64,000 bases of DNA from Flavobacterium sp. N2038. GTDB taxonomy: Bacteria > Bacteroidota > Bacteroidia > Flavobacteriales > Flavobacteriaceae. The notes under the pieces are model-generated. The model was not told the origin of the DNA. It ran no database searches and worked only from the letters and a program-made list of their open reading frames with translations. The translations under genes were made by a program, and so were the position numbers. This document shows, piece after piece, positions 53,559 through 61,532 of this stretch (the stretch's first letter is position 1; the number at the start of each line of letters is the position of its first letter). Location: contig NZ_CP110001.1 of the NCBI RefSeq assembly GCF_025947185.1, positions 2,356,001 to 2,420,000 of the forward strand, given 5' to 3'.

Positions 53559-55565
53559 ATGAATTTGAATATAAAATTTTTGACAGTATTATTATTTGCG
53601 AACTTTTTTGCTTTTGCACAGACAAAAGGAGATGAATGGAATTTGACAGCAAATTCAAGAGAAAATTATTTTGGAGTGGCCATGGCAAATGGTAAGATTG
53701 GAATTGTTACAGACGATACACCTCTAAAAACAAAAGAAATTATTCTGGGTGGTGTCTATGATGCTAATCCTAAAAATGGAATTAGTAAAGTGGTAAGAGG
53801 AATTGAGTTTTTAAATCTGCATTTATCAATTGATAATCAAATGGTCGATGGTACTAATATTGATCACTGGAGTCAACAAGTTTCTATGAAAGAAGGAACA
53901 AGTACCACTTCGTTCCAATTTAAAGATTTGGCTCAAATTAAGTATACCATTTTAGCTAATCGTGTATTGCCTTATTCAGCAATGGCGATTGTTGAGATAG
54001 TACCAATGAAGGATATCGAAATAAGCGCATTTAATTATATGAATGTTCCCGAAGAAATGAAGACAGTCAAAAGCGAGTTTAGAGTGATGAAGAAAAAGAA
54101 CTATGGAATACCTCTTTTTAGAACTATTGCTCAGACAAATACTGGTAAATGGACTGTTTCAGCTTCTACTACTTTTCTTTTTGATGGCAGCCAGGAATTA
54201 GTATCACAGAAGGGATCTGAAGTTGGTTTTTCGAAAAAAATACAGAAAGGAAAAAAATATCGTTTTGTAATTGCAGGAGGGATTTGTAATTCTAAAGATA
54301 TTTTAGACCCGGTAAATGAAGCAGAACGTCAGGCTATTTATGCTTTTTCAGAAGGGATAGATAATTTAATCAATAAACATAAAAAAGCGTGGGCTAATTT
54401 ATGGGAAACAGGTGATATTCAAATAGAAGGTGATTTAGACGCACAACAAAGAGTTCGATTTGCCTTATATAATTTATATTCCTTTATTCGCGAAGGCAGC
54501 AGACAAAGTATTTCACCTATGGGATTATCATCTCAGGGGTACAACGGACATATTTTTTGGGACACAGAACTTTGGATGTACCCATCGCTTTTAGCCTTAC
54601 AGCCAGAATTAGCAAAATCGTGTTTAGATTACAGATCCGATAGATTGCAGAAAGCAAAACTGAAAGCATTTATTTATGGTTACGATGGAGCAATGTATCC
54701 TTGGGAGTCTGATGATACAGGTGAAGAAGCTACACCAACAAGTGCTTCAATGGGAATTTTTGAACAACATATTACGGCAGACGTTTCGATAGCTTTTTGG
54801 AATTATTATACCTTGACTCAAGATAAAGAATGGTTGCGTAAAGAATGGAATGTGATAAAAGAAACGGCTGATTTTTGGGTGAGCAGAGTTGTAAAAAATG
54901 CAGATGATAGTTATTCTATTTTGAATGTAGTTGGAGCTGACGAATATGCGCTAAATGTTGATGATAATGCTTTTACAAACGGAGCTGCTATTGAATCTCT
55001 CAAAAACACCATAAAAGCTGCTGAAATATTGAATGAACCAATTAACCCAAAGTGGATTGAAATTTCAAATAAATTAAAAGTTCATACTGAAAACGGAATT
55101 ACTCAAAATTATAAAGGCTACAAAGGACAGCCAACAAAACAGGCCGATGTGAACTTGTTAGCATATCCATTGCATGTTGTAAATGATGAAAAACAAATCA
55201 AAGCAGATTTGGATTACTATGCTGCAAAAATTGATTTAAAAGATGGACCGGCAATGACTTTTGGTGTGTTCTCAGTTCTGTATTCACGTTTAGGTGACAG
55301 AAAGAAAGCATATGAATATTTTGTAAAATCATATTTGCCTAATAGCCGTCCGCCATTTGGAGTATTCTCAGAATCGGCCAATAGTAATAATCCGTATTTT
55401 GCTACCGGAGCAGGAGCAATGCTGCAAGCTGTTATTTATGGCTTTGGAGGTGTAGAACAAACCGATAACGGGTTGAAATTCAACAAAGGTTTGCTTCCTG
55501 AAAAGTGGAAATCTTTGAAGATAATTGGTGTTGGAACTGACAATAAAACAATTTTAATAAAATAA
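53559..55565 (+). CDS. Secreted GH65-family glycoside hydrolase (possible kojibiose hydrolase)
   Basis: A 668-residue protein with a signal peptide (about residues 1-20, ending FAFAQ). The (alpha/alpha)6-barrel has GH65 signatures: 'NGHIFWDTELWMYPSLLALQ', 'YRSDRLQKAKLKAFIYGYDG', 'AMYPWESDDTGEE', and the general acid in 'VVGADEYALNVDDNAFTNGA' (Glu462). The family includes phosphorylases of trehalose, maltose and kojibiose, but a secreted member has no use for phosphorolysis. A secreted GH65 from Flavobacterium johnsoniae is known to hydrolyse kojibiose (alpha-1,2-glucose disaccharide), so hydrolysis of an alpha-1,2 or related alpha-glucoside is the best guess. It follows GH97 by 134 bases in the same locus. 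Confidence 0.83.
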   Translation: MNLNIKFLTVLLFANFFAFAQTKGDEWNLTANSRENYFGVAMANGKIGIVTDDTPLKTKEIILGGVYDANPKNGISKVVRGIEFLNLHLSIDNQMVDGTNIDHWSQQVSMKEGTSTTSFQFKDLAQIKYTILANRVLPYSAMAIVEIVPMKDIEISAFNYMNVPEEMKTVKSEFRVMKKKNYGIPLFRTIAQTNTGKWTVSASTTFLFDGSQELVSQKGSEVGFSKKIQKGKKYRFVIAGGICNSKDILDPVNEAERQAIYAFSEGIDNLINKHKKAWANLWETGDIQIEGDLDAQQRVRFALYNLYSFIREGSRQSISPMGLSSQGYNGHIFWDTELWMYPSLLALQPELAKSCLDYRSDRLQKAKLKAFIYGYDGAMYPWESDDTGEEATPTSASMGIFEQHITADVSIAFWNYYTLTQDKEWLRKEWNVIKETADFWVSRVVKNADDSYSILNVVGADEYALNVDDNAFTNGAAIESLKNTIKAAEILNEPINPKWIEISNKLKVHTENGITQNYKGYKGQPTKQADVNLLAYPLHVVNDEKQIKADLDYYAAKIDLKDGPAMTFGVFSVLYSRLGDRKKAYEYFVKSYLPNSRPPFGVFSESANSNNPYFATGAGAMLQAVIYGFGGVEQTDNGLKFNKGLLPEKWKSLKIIGVGTDNKTILIK

Positions 55566-55626
55566 TTTAAGGATTAAGATTGTTACAGTTTTTTTAAGTA
55601 ATGTATCAACGACATAATTTTTGTTT

Positions 55627-55661
55627 AAAAGGGATGAATCTGTATTCATCCCTTTATTTTT
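55627..55661 (+). terminator. Terminator after the GH65 gene
   Basis: A hairpin AAAGGGATGAAT-CTGT-ATTCATCCCTTT followed by ATTTTTAA, about 60 bases after the GH65 stop. It marks the end of the sugar-utilisation locus. Confidence 0.78.
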
Positions 55662-55952
55662 AAGCCATAAAATATGCTCGAAATAGTTTTTTAGACTCTT
55701 TTTTTTTAGAAAGGAAGAGCAATAAGCAGCATTCTAAATAAAAAATCCTTTTTCTTTTGCTTCAATTATTAAAAGCATATCCAAACAAGAAGCAATAATA
55801 AAATGGAGGTTAACTTTTTTATAAAATGGGGGTCTGGAGCTTCGTGAATTGGTACTATATTAACCTTAAATTGATGTATGTTATCTGATTGTAGATGAAA
55901 TAGTATTATGATGAAATAATCTTTTATTTTTAGTAAAATTTCAACAGAATAC
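55662..55952. other. Gene-free stretch before the hydroxyproline genes
   Basis: No coding sequence, RNA or repeat was recognised. The region must carry the promoter of the following two-gene module, but no box could be assigned. Confidence 0.4.
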
Positions 55953-56927
55953 ATGGAACCAATACAACTTATTTCAGATCATTTCATTGAAGAAAAATGT
56001 AATTTTAAAGAACTTATAGAAAGACTTCGAGCCGGGTTTTCGACTTCGGCTATCAATGTGCCTATGCGTCATCATCACGATTATCCTAATCCAAAAGAAG
56101 GTAATGACTCCACTTTACTGCTAATGCCGGCATTTCAGGCAGGTAAAGATTTAGGAGTAAAAATAGTTACAGTAAGTCCCGATAATGGGAAATATGATTT
56201 GCCTTCAATTCAGGGAACTTATATTTATCTTGATGGACATAAAGGAAATATAAAAGCAATTCTCGATGCAAAATCATTAACAGGTAAACGTACTGCAGCA
56301 ACATCTGCTTTGGCCAGCAGTTATCTTTCGCGAAAAGATGCTTCGTCTATGCTGATGATTGGTACAGGAGCATTAGCCATAAATCTCATTCAGGCGCATG
56401 CTAGCGTAAGACCAATAAAAGAGGTTTATGTCTGGGGACGAACTATAGAAAAAGCACAATTGGTTTGCGATGCATTCAAAAATTCTTCACTTAGCTGTAA
56501 ACCTGTTTCAACTATAGAAGAAGTTATTTCGCAGGTTGATATTATTTCGGCTGCGACTTTATCACCCGTTCCGCTTGTTTTTGGGAAATGGCTGAAAGCA
56601 GGACAACATTTAGATCTGGTTGGGGCGTACAAAAAAGATATGCGTGAGGCAGATGATGAAGCGGTTTTAAAATCGAGTATATTTCTGGATACTTATCAAG
56701 GCGGACTAAAAGAAAGCGGTGATATTTTGATTCCGTTGACTAGTGGAATTATCACAAAAGAAACGATCAAAGCAGATTTGTTTGAACTGTGCAGTAATAC
56801 AAAATTAGGCAGAACATCTGATGCCGAAATCACCTATTTTAAATCTGTTGGACATGCTTTGGAAGATCTTGTTGCAGCTGGATATTTTTATGAAGAGTAT
56901 AATTTAAAAACACAAAAAAATGTCTAA
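55953..56927 (+). CDS. Ornithine cyclodeaminase-family delta1-pyrroline-2-carboxylate reductase
   Basis: A 324-residue protein of the ornithine cyclodeaminase / mu-crystallin family. Family marks are 'PMRHHHDYPNP' near residue 40, 'DAKSLTGKRTAATSALASSY' near 113-132, a Rossmann dinucleotide loop 'MLMIGTGALAINLIQAHA' near 137-155, and 'VYVWGRT' at its following strand. With the adjacent trans-3-hydroxy-L-proline dehydratase, the probable reaction is NAD(P)H-dependent reduction of delta1-pyrroline-2-carboxylate to L-proline, as described for LhpI-type enzymes. True ornithine cyclodeaminase activity is less likely in this context. The stop overlaps the ATG of the dehydratase gene (ATGTCTAA). Confidence 0.82.
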   Translation: MEPIQLISDHFIEEKCNFKELIERLRAGFSTSAINVPMRHHHDYPNPKEGNDSTLLLMPAFQAGKDLGVKIVTVSPDNGKYDLPSIQGTYIYLDGHKGNIKAILDAKSLTGKRTAATSALASSYLSRKDASSMLMIGTGALAINLIQAHASVRPIKEVYVWGRTIEKAQLVCDAFKNSSLSCKPVSTIEEVISQVDIISAATLSPVPLVFGKWLKAGQHLDLVGAYKKDMREADDEAVLKSSIFLDTYQGGLKESGDILIPLTSGIITKETIKADLFELCSNTKLGRTSDAEITYFKSVGHALEDLVAAGYFYEEYNLKTQKNV

Positions 56928-57986
56928 TACCTACCAAAATATTTGTAATAATATTGACTACAAACCAAACGCAGATGTATTGCAGATTAAAACAATTGAT
57001 ATGCATACAGGCGGTGAGCCTTTGCGTGTAATTGTTTCCGGTTTCCAAAGCTTAAAGGGAATACTGTTTTAGAATACCGAAGAGATATAAAAGAAAACTA
57101 CGATTATTTAAGAACAGCATTGATGTTTGAGCCTCGCGGTCATGCTGATATGTACGGCTGTATTTTGCTTCCGCCAAATGACGAGGAGGCAGATTTTGGT
57201 ATTCTTTTTATGCATAATGAGGGATACAGTAGTATGTGCGGTCACGCCATTATTGCGATAAGTACGCTGGCGGCAAAAATGAATTGGATAACAGTAAAAG
57301 AAGGTGAGAATGAATTGAAAATTGATGCTCCGTGCGGTCGAATTTTTTCGTTTGTTACTATATTAAATGGCGAAGTAACAGGAGTAAGGTTTCATTGTGT
57401 GCCAAGTTTTGCAGTAGGTTTAGATCGTATTGCAAATGTTCCGGGTATTGGTGAGGTTGTTTACGATTTGGCTTACGGCGGCGCTTTTTATGCTTATGTT
57501 GATTTGAGAAAAAATACGCATTTAAATTTCGGATTAACCGAGGAAAATTACCGAGCTATTATTCAAAGCGGCGTAGACATAAAACATGCTGTAATGGATC
57601 AGGATAAAGAAATCAAACATCCGTTTGAGGAGGATTTAAGTTTTTTATACGGCACTATTTTTATCGATGAACCGCAGCATACTTCTAATCACAGTCGAAA
57701 TGTTTGTGTTTTTGCCGATGGAGAAGTCGATCGTTCTCCAACAGGTTCCGGTGTTTCCGGAAGAATTGCGATCGAAAAAGCCAGAAATGCCATAAACCTG
57801 AATGAATTTATTACTATAGAAAGTATAACAGGAAGTACCTTTACAGGATCTCTTGTCAGGGAAGAAAAATTTGGCCCTTTCAAGGCAGTAATCCCGCAAG
57901 TTGAAGGAACGGCTTTTGTAACCGGAGTAAATACATTTTTAATAGATCCAAAAGATCCTATGAAGAATGGCTTTATACTGAGATAA
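56920..57986 (+). pseudogene. trans-3-hydroxy-L-proline dehydratase, split by a one-base frameshift
   Basis: A member of the proline racemase superfamily (about 355 residues if repaired). The frame from ATG 56920 reads 'LQIKTIDMHTGGEPLRVIVS' and stops early at 57070-57072. One extra T in the T-run at 57042-57044 continues it as 'GFPKLKGNTVLEYRRD' into the long frame that follows. The first catalytic Cys is in 'SSMCGHAII' (codon 57237). The second position is Thr in 'DRSPTGSGVSGR' (codon 57741), not Cys. The Cys/Thr pair is the known mark of trans-3-hydroxy-L-proline dehydratases, as in human L3HYPDH, while racemases and 4-hydroxyproline epimerases have Cys/Cys. Its product is the substrate of the preceding reductase. 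Confidence 0.83.
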
Positions 57987-58015
57987 TAATTAATTTTATA
58001 ACTAAATTTGATAAC

Positions 58016-58042
58016 ATGAGCCCGATATTGTATCGGGCTCAT
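58016..58042 (+). terminator. Terminator after the hydroxyproline module
   Basis: A hairpin ATGAGCCCGATA-TTG-TATCGGGCTCAT followed by TCGTTTTAG, 30 bases after the dehydratase stop. Confidence 0.78.
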
Positions 58043-58131
58043 TCGTTTTAGACTTCATTTTATTTTAAGCCAGAGACTTTATGAGCTTTTCATTTTTTAG
58101 ATTAGATTTGTTTTAAGAAGTTTAATAAAGT

Positions 58132-58199
58132 GATTCCCGAAAGCTTTTGAGATTGCGCAGCGTGTTTATGTAATTGAAGAACATGTAGAAGAGCGGGGG
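58132..58199 (+). repeat. REP-like repeat copy F
   Basis: TGATTCCCGAAAGCTTTTGAGATT (eroded palindrome), then GCGCAGCGTG, then 'GAAGAACATGTAGAAGAGCGGGGG', the right half and end block of the element. The left head is missing. It is the first copy after the sugar and hydroxyproline loci, where the array resumes. Confidence 0.65.
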
Positions 58200-58261
58200 T
58201 AAGTATAAGGTTGTGGGGAGCGTTATAGAGCAACAGCTAATGATAAATCAAGAATTATTCT

Positions 58262-58609
58262 ATGCAAAAAAAAGATAACGAGATAATGGGGATCTATAAG
58301 TCTTTAGAAAATACATTAAAATTAATGGTAGTTCCAAACTGTACTAACATTAATGAGAGAAATCATTTAATTGCATTTAATTTAGAAGAATTAGAGGGAG
58401 ATTTTTATACCTTTCTGAATCCTATTAATATTAATAAACTGCATTCAGAAAATTTGATTGACAGTGAAGTTAAATTTATATTAGAACAACTATTTGTTCT
58501 TTTGCAAGATATTGAGAGTAAAGATTGGAATATTGATTCTTTTTTAGCTAATTCAAAATGGTTTGTAATACATAATCTAACTAAAGAGGTAACTCAAATT
58601 ATGTCATAG
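58262..58609 (+). CDS. Small cytoplasmic protein, candidate immunity protein
   Basis: A 115-residue acidic protein without signal or membrane segment, mostly helical: 'IYKSLENTLKLMVVPNCTNI', 'HLIAFNLEELEGDFYTFLNP', 'VKFILEQLFVLLQDIESKDW'. No family is recognised. It lies between repeat copies F and G, directly after the end block of F, the place where other units carry toxin tails and immunity candidates. Small acidic soluble proteins of this size are typical of immunity proteins to nucleic-acid-targeting toxins, but no tail is left upstream to support a match. Confidence 0.58.
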   Translation: MQKKDNEIMGIYKSLENTLKLMVVPNCTNINERNHLIAFNLEELEGDFYTFLNPININKLHSENLIDSEVKFILEQLFVLLQDIESKDWNIDSFLANSKWFVIHNLTKEVTQIMS

Positions 58610-58715
58610 TATTTCAGATTGGTTATGTTTCAAGGTTAAGAGTATTAGATTTTTAGATTTCTAATATATTGAAATAGAATAAATATTAGTAAAAAAGTAA
58701 TTTAGAGAAGATAGT

Positions 58716-58774
58716 TCCCCTCTCCGCAAAGAGTTCCTTCTGAAAAGCTGTGCAATCCCAAAGCTTTCTGGGTA
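58716..58774 (+). repeat. REP-like repeat copy G
   Basis: CCCCTCTCCGCAAAGAGTTCC and TTCTGAAAAGCTGTGCAATC, then an eroded palindrome CCCAAAGCTTTCTGGG. Head and centre are present; the end block is missing. Confidence 0.7.
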
Positions 58775-58859
58775 GATCTATTAATGAATATTTTCAAGAG
58801 GGATGAGGATCAAAAACAACACAGATATTCTATTGGACGGAAACTTTAAAACTACAATA

Positions 58860-59333
58860 ATGAAAGTGATTTTACAGAGTACTATAATATCTCTCTTTGC
58901 TACTATTTTAGTGGGGTGTACTAATACTATAAAAAAGAATGAACTTGAAGGGATTTGGAAATCAGATGACGGAGCTGTTTTATTCTTATATGCGAATGGC
59001 ACATATCATGCAAAACGGTTAAACCTATATCCAATTTTTGAGGATGAGAATTTCAAAAATAAAAAGACTAATTTAACTGGGAGATGGCAAATAGGAGAAA
59101 CTGGAAATCAAAAAAAACAGACAATCGAATTATCGAGTAATTTAACATTCAAAGATTTTGATGTTGATGACACATATATCGATGAGAACGGCTCCAAACA
59201 AAGTTATAATATTCATTGTACCTTTATCATATCTGAAACAGGAATATTTGAATTTAAAAAAACTTATATTTTATATAGCCAAATTGGAGATCCTGATGAT
59301 ATGAATAGATATCAATTTAAGAAAATGAATTAA
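58860..59333 (+). CDS. Lipoprotein with lipocalin-like layout, candidate immunity protein
   Basis: From ATG 58860 the product has 157 residues with a lipobox ending at Cys20 (LVGC). An in-frame ATG at 58803 would put 19 polar residues ahead of the signal and is rejected. The mature domain starts 'KNELEGIWKSDDGAVLFLYANGT'-like: a 'L.G.W...' strand followed by regular hairpins, as in bacterial lipocalin-like domains. It is located between repeat copies G and H. An immunity role is possible by position; no toxin tail precedes it. Confidence 0.62.
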   Translation: MKVILQSTIISLFATILVGCTNTIKKNELEGIWKSDDGAVLFLYANGTYHAKRLNLYPIFEDENFKNKKTNLTGRWQIGETGNQKKQTIELSSNLTFKDFDVDDTYIDENGSKQSYNIHCTFIISETGIFEFKKTYILYSQIGDPDDMNRYQFKKMN

Positions 59334-59343
59334 AATCAGCTTG

Positions 59344-59446
59344 CCACCGTTTCGCAAAAGAGTTCCTTATGAAAAGCTGCGCAATCCTGAAAGCTTGCGG
59401 GATTGTGCAGCGAAGAACGATGCGGTAATACTTTGCGGAGCGGGGG
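59344..59446 (+). repeat. REP-like repeat copy H (most complete)
   Basis: This is a full-length example: head CACCGTTTCGCAAAAGAGTT, 'CCTTATGAAAAGCTGCGCAA', palindrome AATCCTGAAAGCTTGCGGGATT, then 'GTGCAGCGAAGAACGATGCG' and the end block 'GTAATACTTTGCGGAGCGGGGG'. Head and end are imperfect inverted repeats (compare GCAAAGAGTT in G, I and J with ACTTTGCGGAGCGGGG), so the whole ~100-bp unit is one long imperfect palindrome. The orphan toxin tail begins directly at its right edge. Confidence 0.8.
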
Positions 59447-59448
59447 CT

Positions 59449-59766
59449 AATAACCATAATGGTGTAGGAAGTAATCAGATTGAAGGATTTTATAATATGG
59501 CTGGATATACTACAAACTCTTTTTCTGGGAATATTACAGCAAGTAATGGACTGCCATGGATAGCAAACGAAATGCGAAATAATAGAGTTGTACAATTAGG
59601 ATGGTATCCTGATTCATCAGTTTCTTCTGGACATGCAAGTCTTGTGACAAGAATAAAGTATTTAGAAGATTTTTCTAAATATAGGATTTATCTTATAGAT
59701 CCGGCTAGCCATGCTACTAGTGCAACGTTTGACAATATTTATCAAATTTTTAGTGTAAAACGATGA
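59449..59766 (+). pseudogene. Orphan toxin tail, papain-like (C39-like) peptidase fragment
   Basis: An open frame entering from repeat H encodes about 105 residues without a start. 'IANEMRNNRVVQLGWYPDSS', then 'SGHASLVTRIKYLEDF' and 'YRIYLIDPASHA' have the order of the His- and Asp-containing half of papain-like C39-type peptidases (G-H-x-x-x-V ... D-P). The front half with the catalytic Cys is missing. A start inside the repeat is rejected, as the repeat is non-coding elsewhere. The next gene's ATG overlaps its stop (ATGA at 59763-59766), as in toxin and immunity pairs. Confidence 0.6.
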
Positions 59767-60434
59767 AACATAAAATATATTTAATAATCATGATTTTAAC
59801 TAGTCATTTTCTTTCAGCTCAGTTAATACATCATTCAAAAGAGGAAAAAGAAGCTTTTTTATTAGGAATGTTTAATCATTATAATGGAGATGTTTTAATT
59901 CCGGAACATCCTGTTTTGAAAAACAGATTAACGTTTTTTCTCAACAAAAAAGTGATCAAAACTTTTAAAGACAGCATTTCGTGTTATGCTTTAGAAAATA
60001 ATTTTAAATATATTTTTAAAAATGACAGTTTTACAGAATTGTATAAATTAGAGGATAATAATCCTTTTGAAAAGTATTATAAGAGAAAGCGATGGACAAA
60101 AGATTTTTATTTTGACGAAAAAGATGATAAACAATATAAACTTTATTTTTTGCAATTAGATAGAAAAGCATTTAAACGAGATGGGGTAAGAATGGCTTTT
60201 TTGTTAGGTGCTTTTATTAATAATGGAAAAATAATTAATGACAATGAATATTCCTTTGTTGGTAGTACGGTATTTATTGATTTTATAATCGATCTTTTGA
60301 GAGACCTAAAAATTGAAATTATAGAGACTGAAATTTCAAATAAAAAAACTCTGGGAGGAATGAAAGAGGTAAAGTTTAGCCCCTTGAATGAATTTAAAAA
60401 TTTAGTTGCGAGAAATAAAAAATTTTGGGAATAA
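59763..60434 (+). CDS. Secreted protein, candidate immunity protein of the peptidase tail
   Basis: A 223-residue protein with a signal peptide (residues 1-20, 'LTSHFLSAQ'), Lys/Phe-rich, with 'EAFLLGMFNHYNGDVLIPEH' and, later, 'MAFLLGAFINNGKIINDNEY', two related segments that may be an internal duplication. No family is recognised. It is translationally coupled to the toxin tail through ATGA. Its export fits a periplasmic or extracellular peptidase toxin. Repeat copy I begins at the base after its stop codon. Confidence 0.6.
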   Translation: MKHKIYLIIMILTSHFLSAQLIHHSKEEKEAFLLGMFNHYNGDVLIPEHPVLKNRLTFFLNKKVIKTFKDSISCYALENNFKYIFKNDSFTELYKLEDNNPFEKYYKRKRWTKDFYFDEKDDKQYKLYFLQLDRKAFKRDGVRMAFLLGAFINNGKIINDNEYSFVGSTVFIDFIIDLLRDLKIEIIETEISNKKTLGGMKEVKFSPLNEFKNLVARNKKFWE

Positions 60435-60540
60435 CCGCTCTGCAAAGAGTTCCAGATTTGAAAAGAAAAGCCCTCGCTTCGCAAAGAGTTCCTTATGAAA
60501 AGCTGCGCGTTCTAGAACACTTCGTAGAGCTGGGGAGCGG
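60435..60540 (+). repeat. REP-like repeat copy I (double head)
   Basis: Two heads in tandem: CCGCTCTGCAAAGAGTTCCA at 60435-60454 and CTCGCTTCGCAAAGAGTTCC at 60473-60492. They are followed by 'TTATGAAAAGCTGCGC', a changed centre, and 'ACACTTCGTAGAGCTGGGGA' as end. It suggests a nested or repeated insertion of the element. It starts directly after a stop codon. Confidence 0.72.
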
Positions 60541-60560
60541 TGTAAATAATTCTAATTAAT

Positions 60561-61223
60561 ATGAGACCATATTTTATTCTTCTAATTTTGTTTATTTATT
60601 CTTGTTCCAAGAGTAAAAATAATGTTGAATTAGAAATAGTTTCTACCAAAATAGTATTTTCAAGACTTGACAATGGTAAGAAAAAAAATATTATTAGTTA
60701 TAAAATTACCAATAATACTTCCTGTGATTATTATTTTAATGCATACAGCCTTTCAAAGTTAACATGGAAGATAAAAGGTCTGCAACTCAGTAATGTTTTC
60801 TTTCAAATTATGGATGAAAATGGTAATCATACTGAATATAACCACAAGGAATATTTGCCGGCTGAAGAATTTGTTGCCTGTAAACAAATAAATTATAATA
60901 GAGAAGAGAAGGAAATAAAAGAATTAAACTATTCGATTTCTCCAGATTATAAAAATTTAATAGATAAAAATAATTTTTTACTCAAACAAGGCGAATCTAA
61001 ATATTTTGAAATTCTGTACTATTTTCCAGATTCAAATTATTCATCAGTAAATCTTGATAAGAACAAAAGGTATTTTTTTAAAATATTGATTTATAGTGAT
61101 AGCACAAATTATAAGAAGTTTTTATCTAGACCAATACTTAAAACAATTGATGAAAATGATTATAAAGTTTATCACGGAATAATCGAAAGTAAGAATACTG
61201 TACCTATAGAGTTTGTGAAGTAA
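60561..61223 (+). CDS. Lipoprotein, candidate immunity protein
   Basis: A 220-residue lipoprotein (lipobox Cys15, IYSC) with a beta-rich mature domain: 'VELEIVSTKIVFSRL', 'IISYKITNNTSCDYYFNAYS' and 'YFEILYYFPDSNYSS'. Its layout resembles an Ig-like or transthyretin-like fold, but no family signature is present. It starts 20 bases after repeat copy I and is followed by copy J, so it fills one unit of the repeat-bounded array. Immunity is inferred from position only. Confidence 0.62.
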   Translation: MRPYFILLILFIYSCSKSKNNVELEIVSTKIVFSRLDNGKKKNIISYKITNNTSCDYYFNAYSLSKLTWKIKGLQLSNVFFQIMDENGNHTEYNHKEYLPAEEFVACKQINYNREEKEIKELNYSISPDYKNLIDKNNFLLKQGESKYFEILYYFPDSNYSSVNLDKNKRYFFKILIYSDSTNYKKFLSRPILKTIDENDYKVYHGIIESKNTVPIEFVK

Positions 61224-61258
61224 GTTGGTTTTCCGTTCCTGAATCCTTTCATGTTACT

Positions 61259-61333
61259 CCCGCCCCGCAAAGAGTTTCTTATGAAAAGCTGCGCAATCCC
61301 GAAAACTTTCGGGACTGACTTTGCGCATTTTTT
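61259..61333 (+). repeat. REP-like repeat copy J
   Basis: CCCGCCCCGCAAAGAGTTTC, 'TTATGAAAAGCTGCGCAATC', palindrome AATCCCGAAAACTTTCGGGACT, then GACTTTGCGCATTTTTTTT. The centre and its right side match copy C; the later tail of A and C is missing. This is the last copy in the window. It lies in the 309-base gap 61224-61532, which otherwise holds only the palindrome at 61457. Confidence 0.78.
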
Positions 61334-61456
61334 TTTCTATCCTAGAAAGCTTTTTTTGATACTGCTGATTGTGACTTCGCAAAATCTAAATTTCAGAAGC
61401 TGTTTTTTGCTGACTTTCCACCTGAATCTAATCATCTATTTTCAATTTTTATAATC

Positions 61457-61472
61457 ACGTAGAACTACGTGT
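61457..61472. promoter_or_regulatory. 16-bp perfect palindrome upstream of the phosphoesterase gene
   Basis: CACGTAGAACTACGTG is written CACGTAG-AA-CTACGTG: seven-base arms with a two-base centre, 61 bases before the ATG. The arms are too close for a transcribed hairpin, so a dimeric regulator's operator is the more likely reading. No known consensus is claimed. Confidence 0.4.
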
Positions 61473-61532
61473 ACAACTTTGAGTTTAATTGTCTTATTTT
61501 ACTTATATATTGTAATGTAAAAATAGCTAAAA

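Noticed and set aside
59341..59448. Start of the C39-like tail frame inside repeat H
   Set aside because: The same reason applies: the first 36 codons are the repeat read as protein. Only the part from 59449 has peptidase-like features.
61251..61454. A 67-residue open frame upstream of the phosphoesterase gene
   Set aside because: Most of it is repeat copy J and T-rich DNA read as protein; there is no ribosome-binding stretch and no family.
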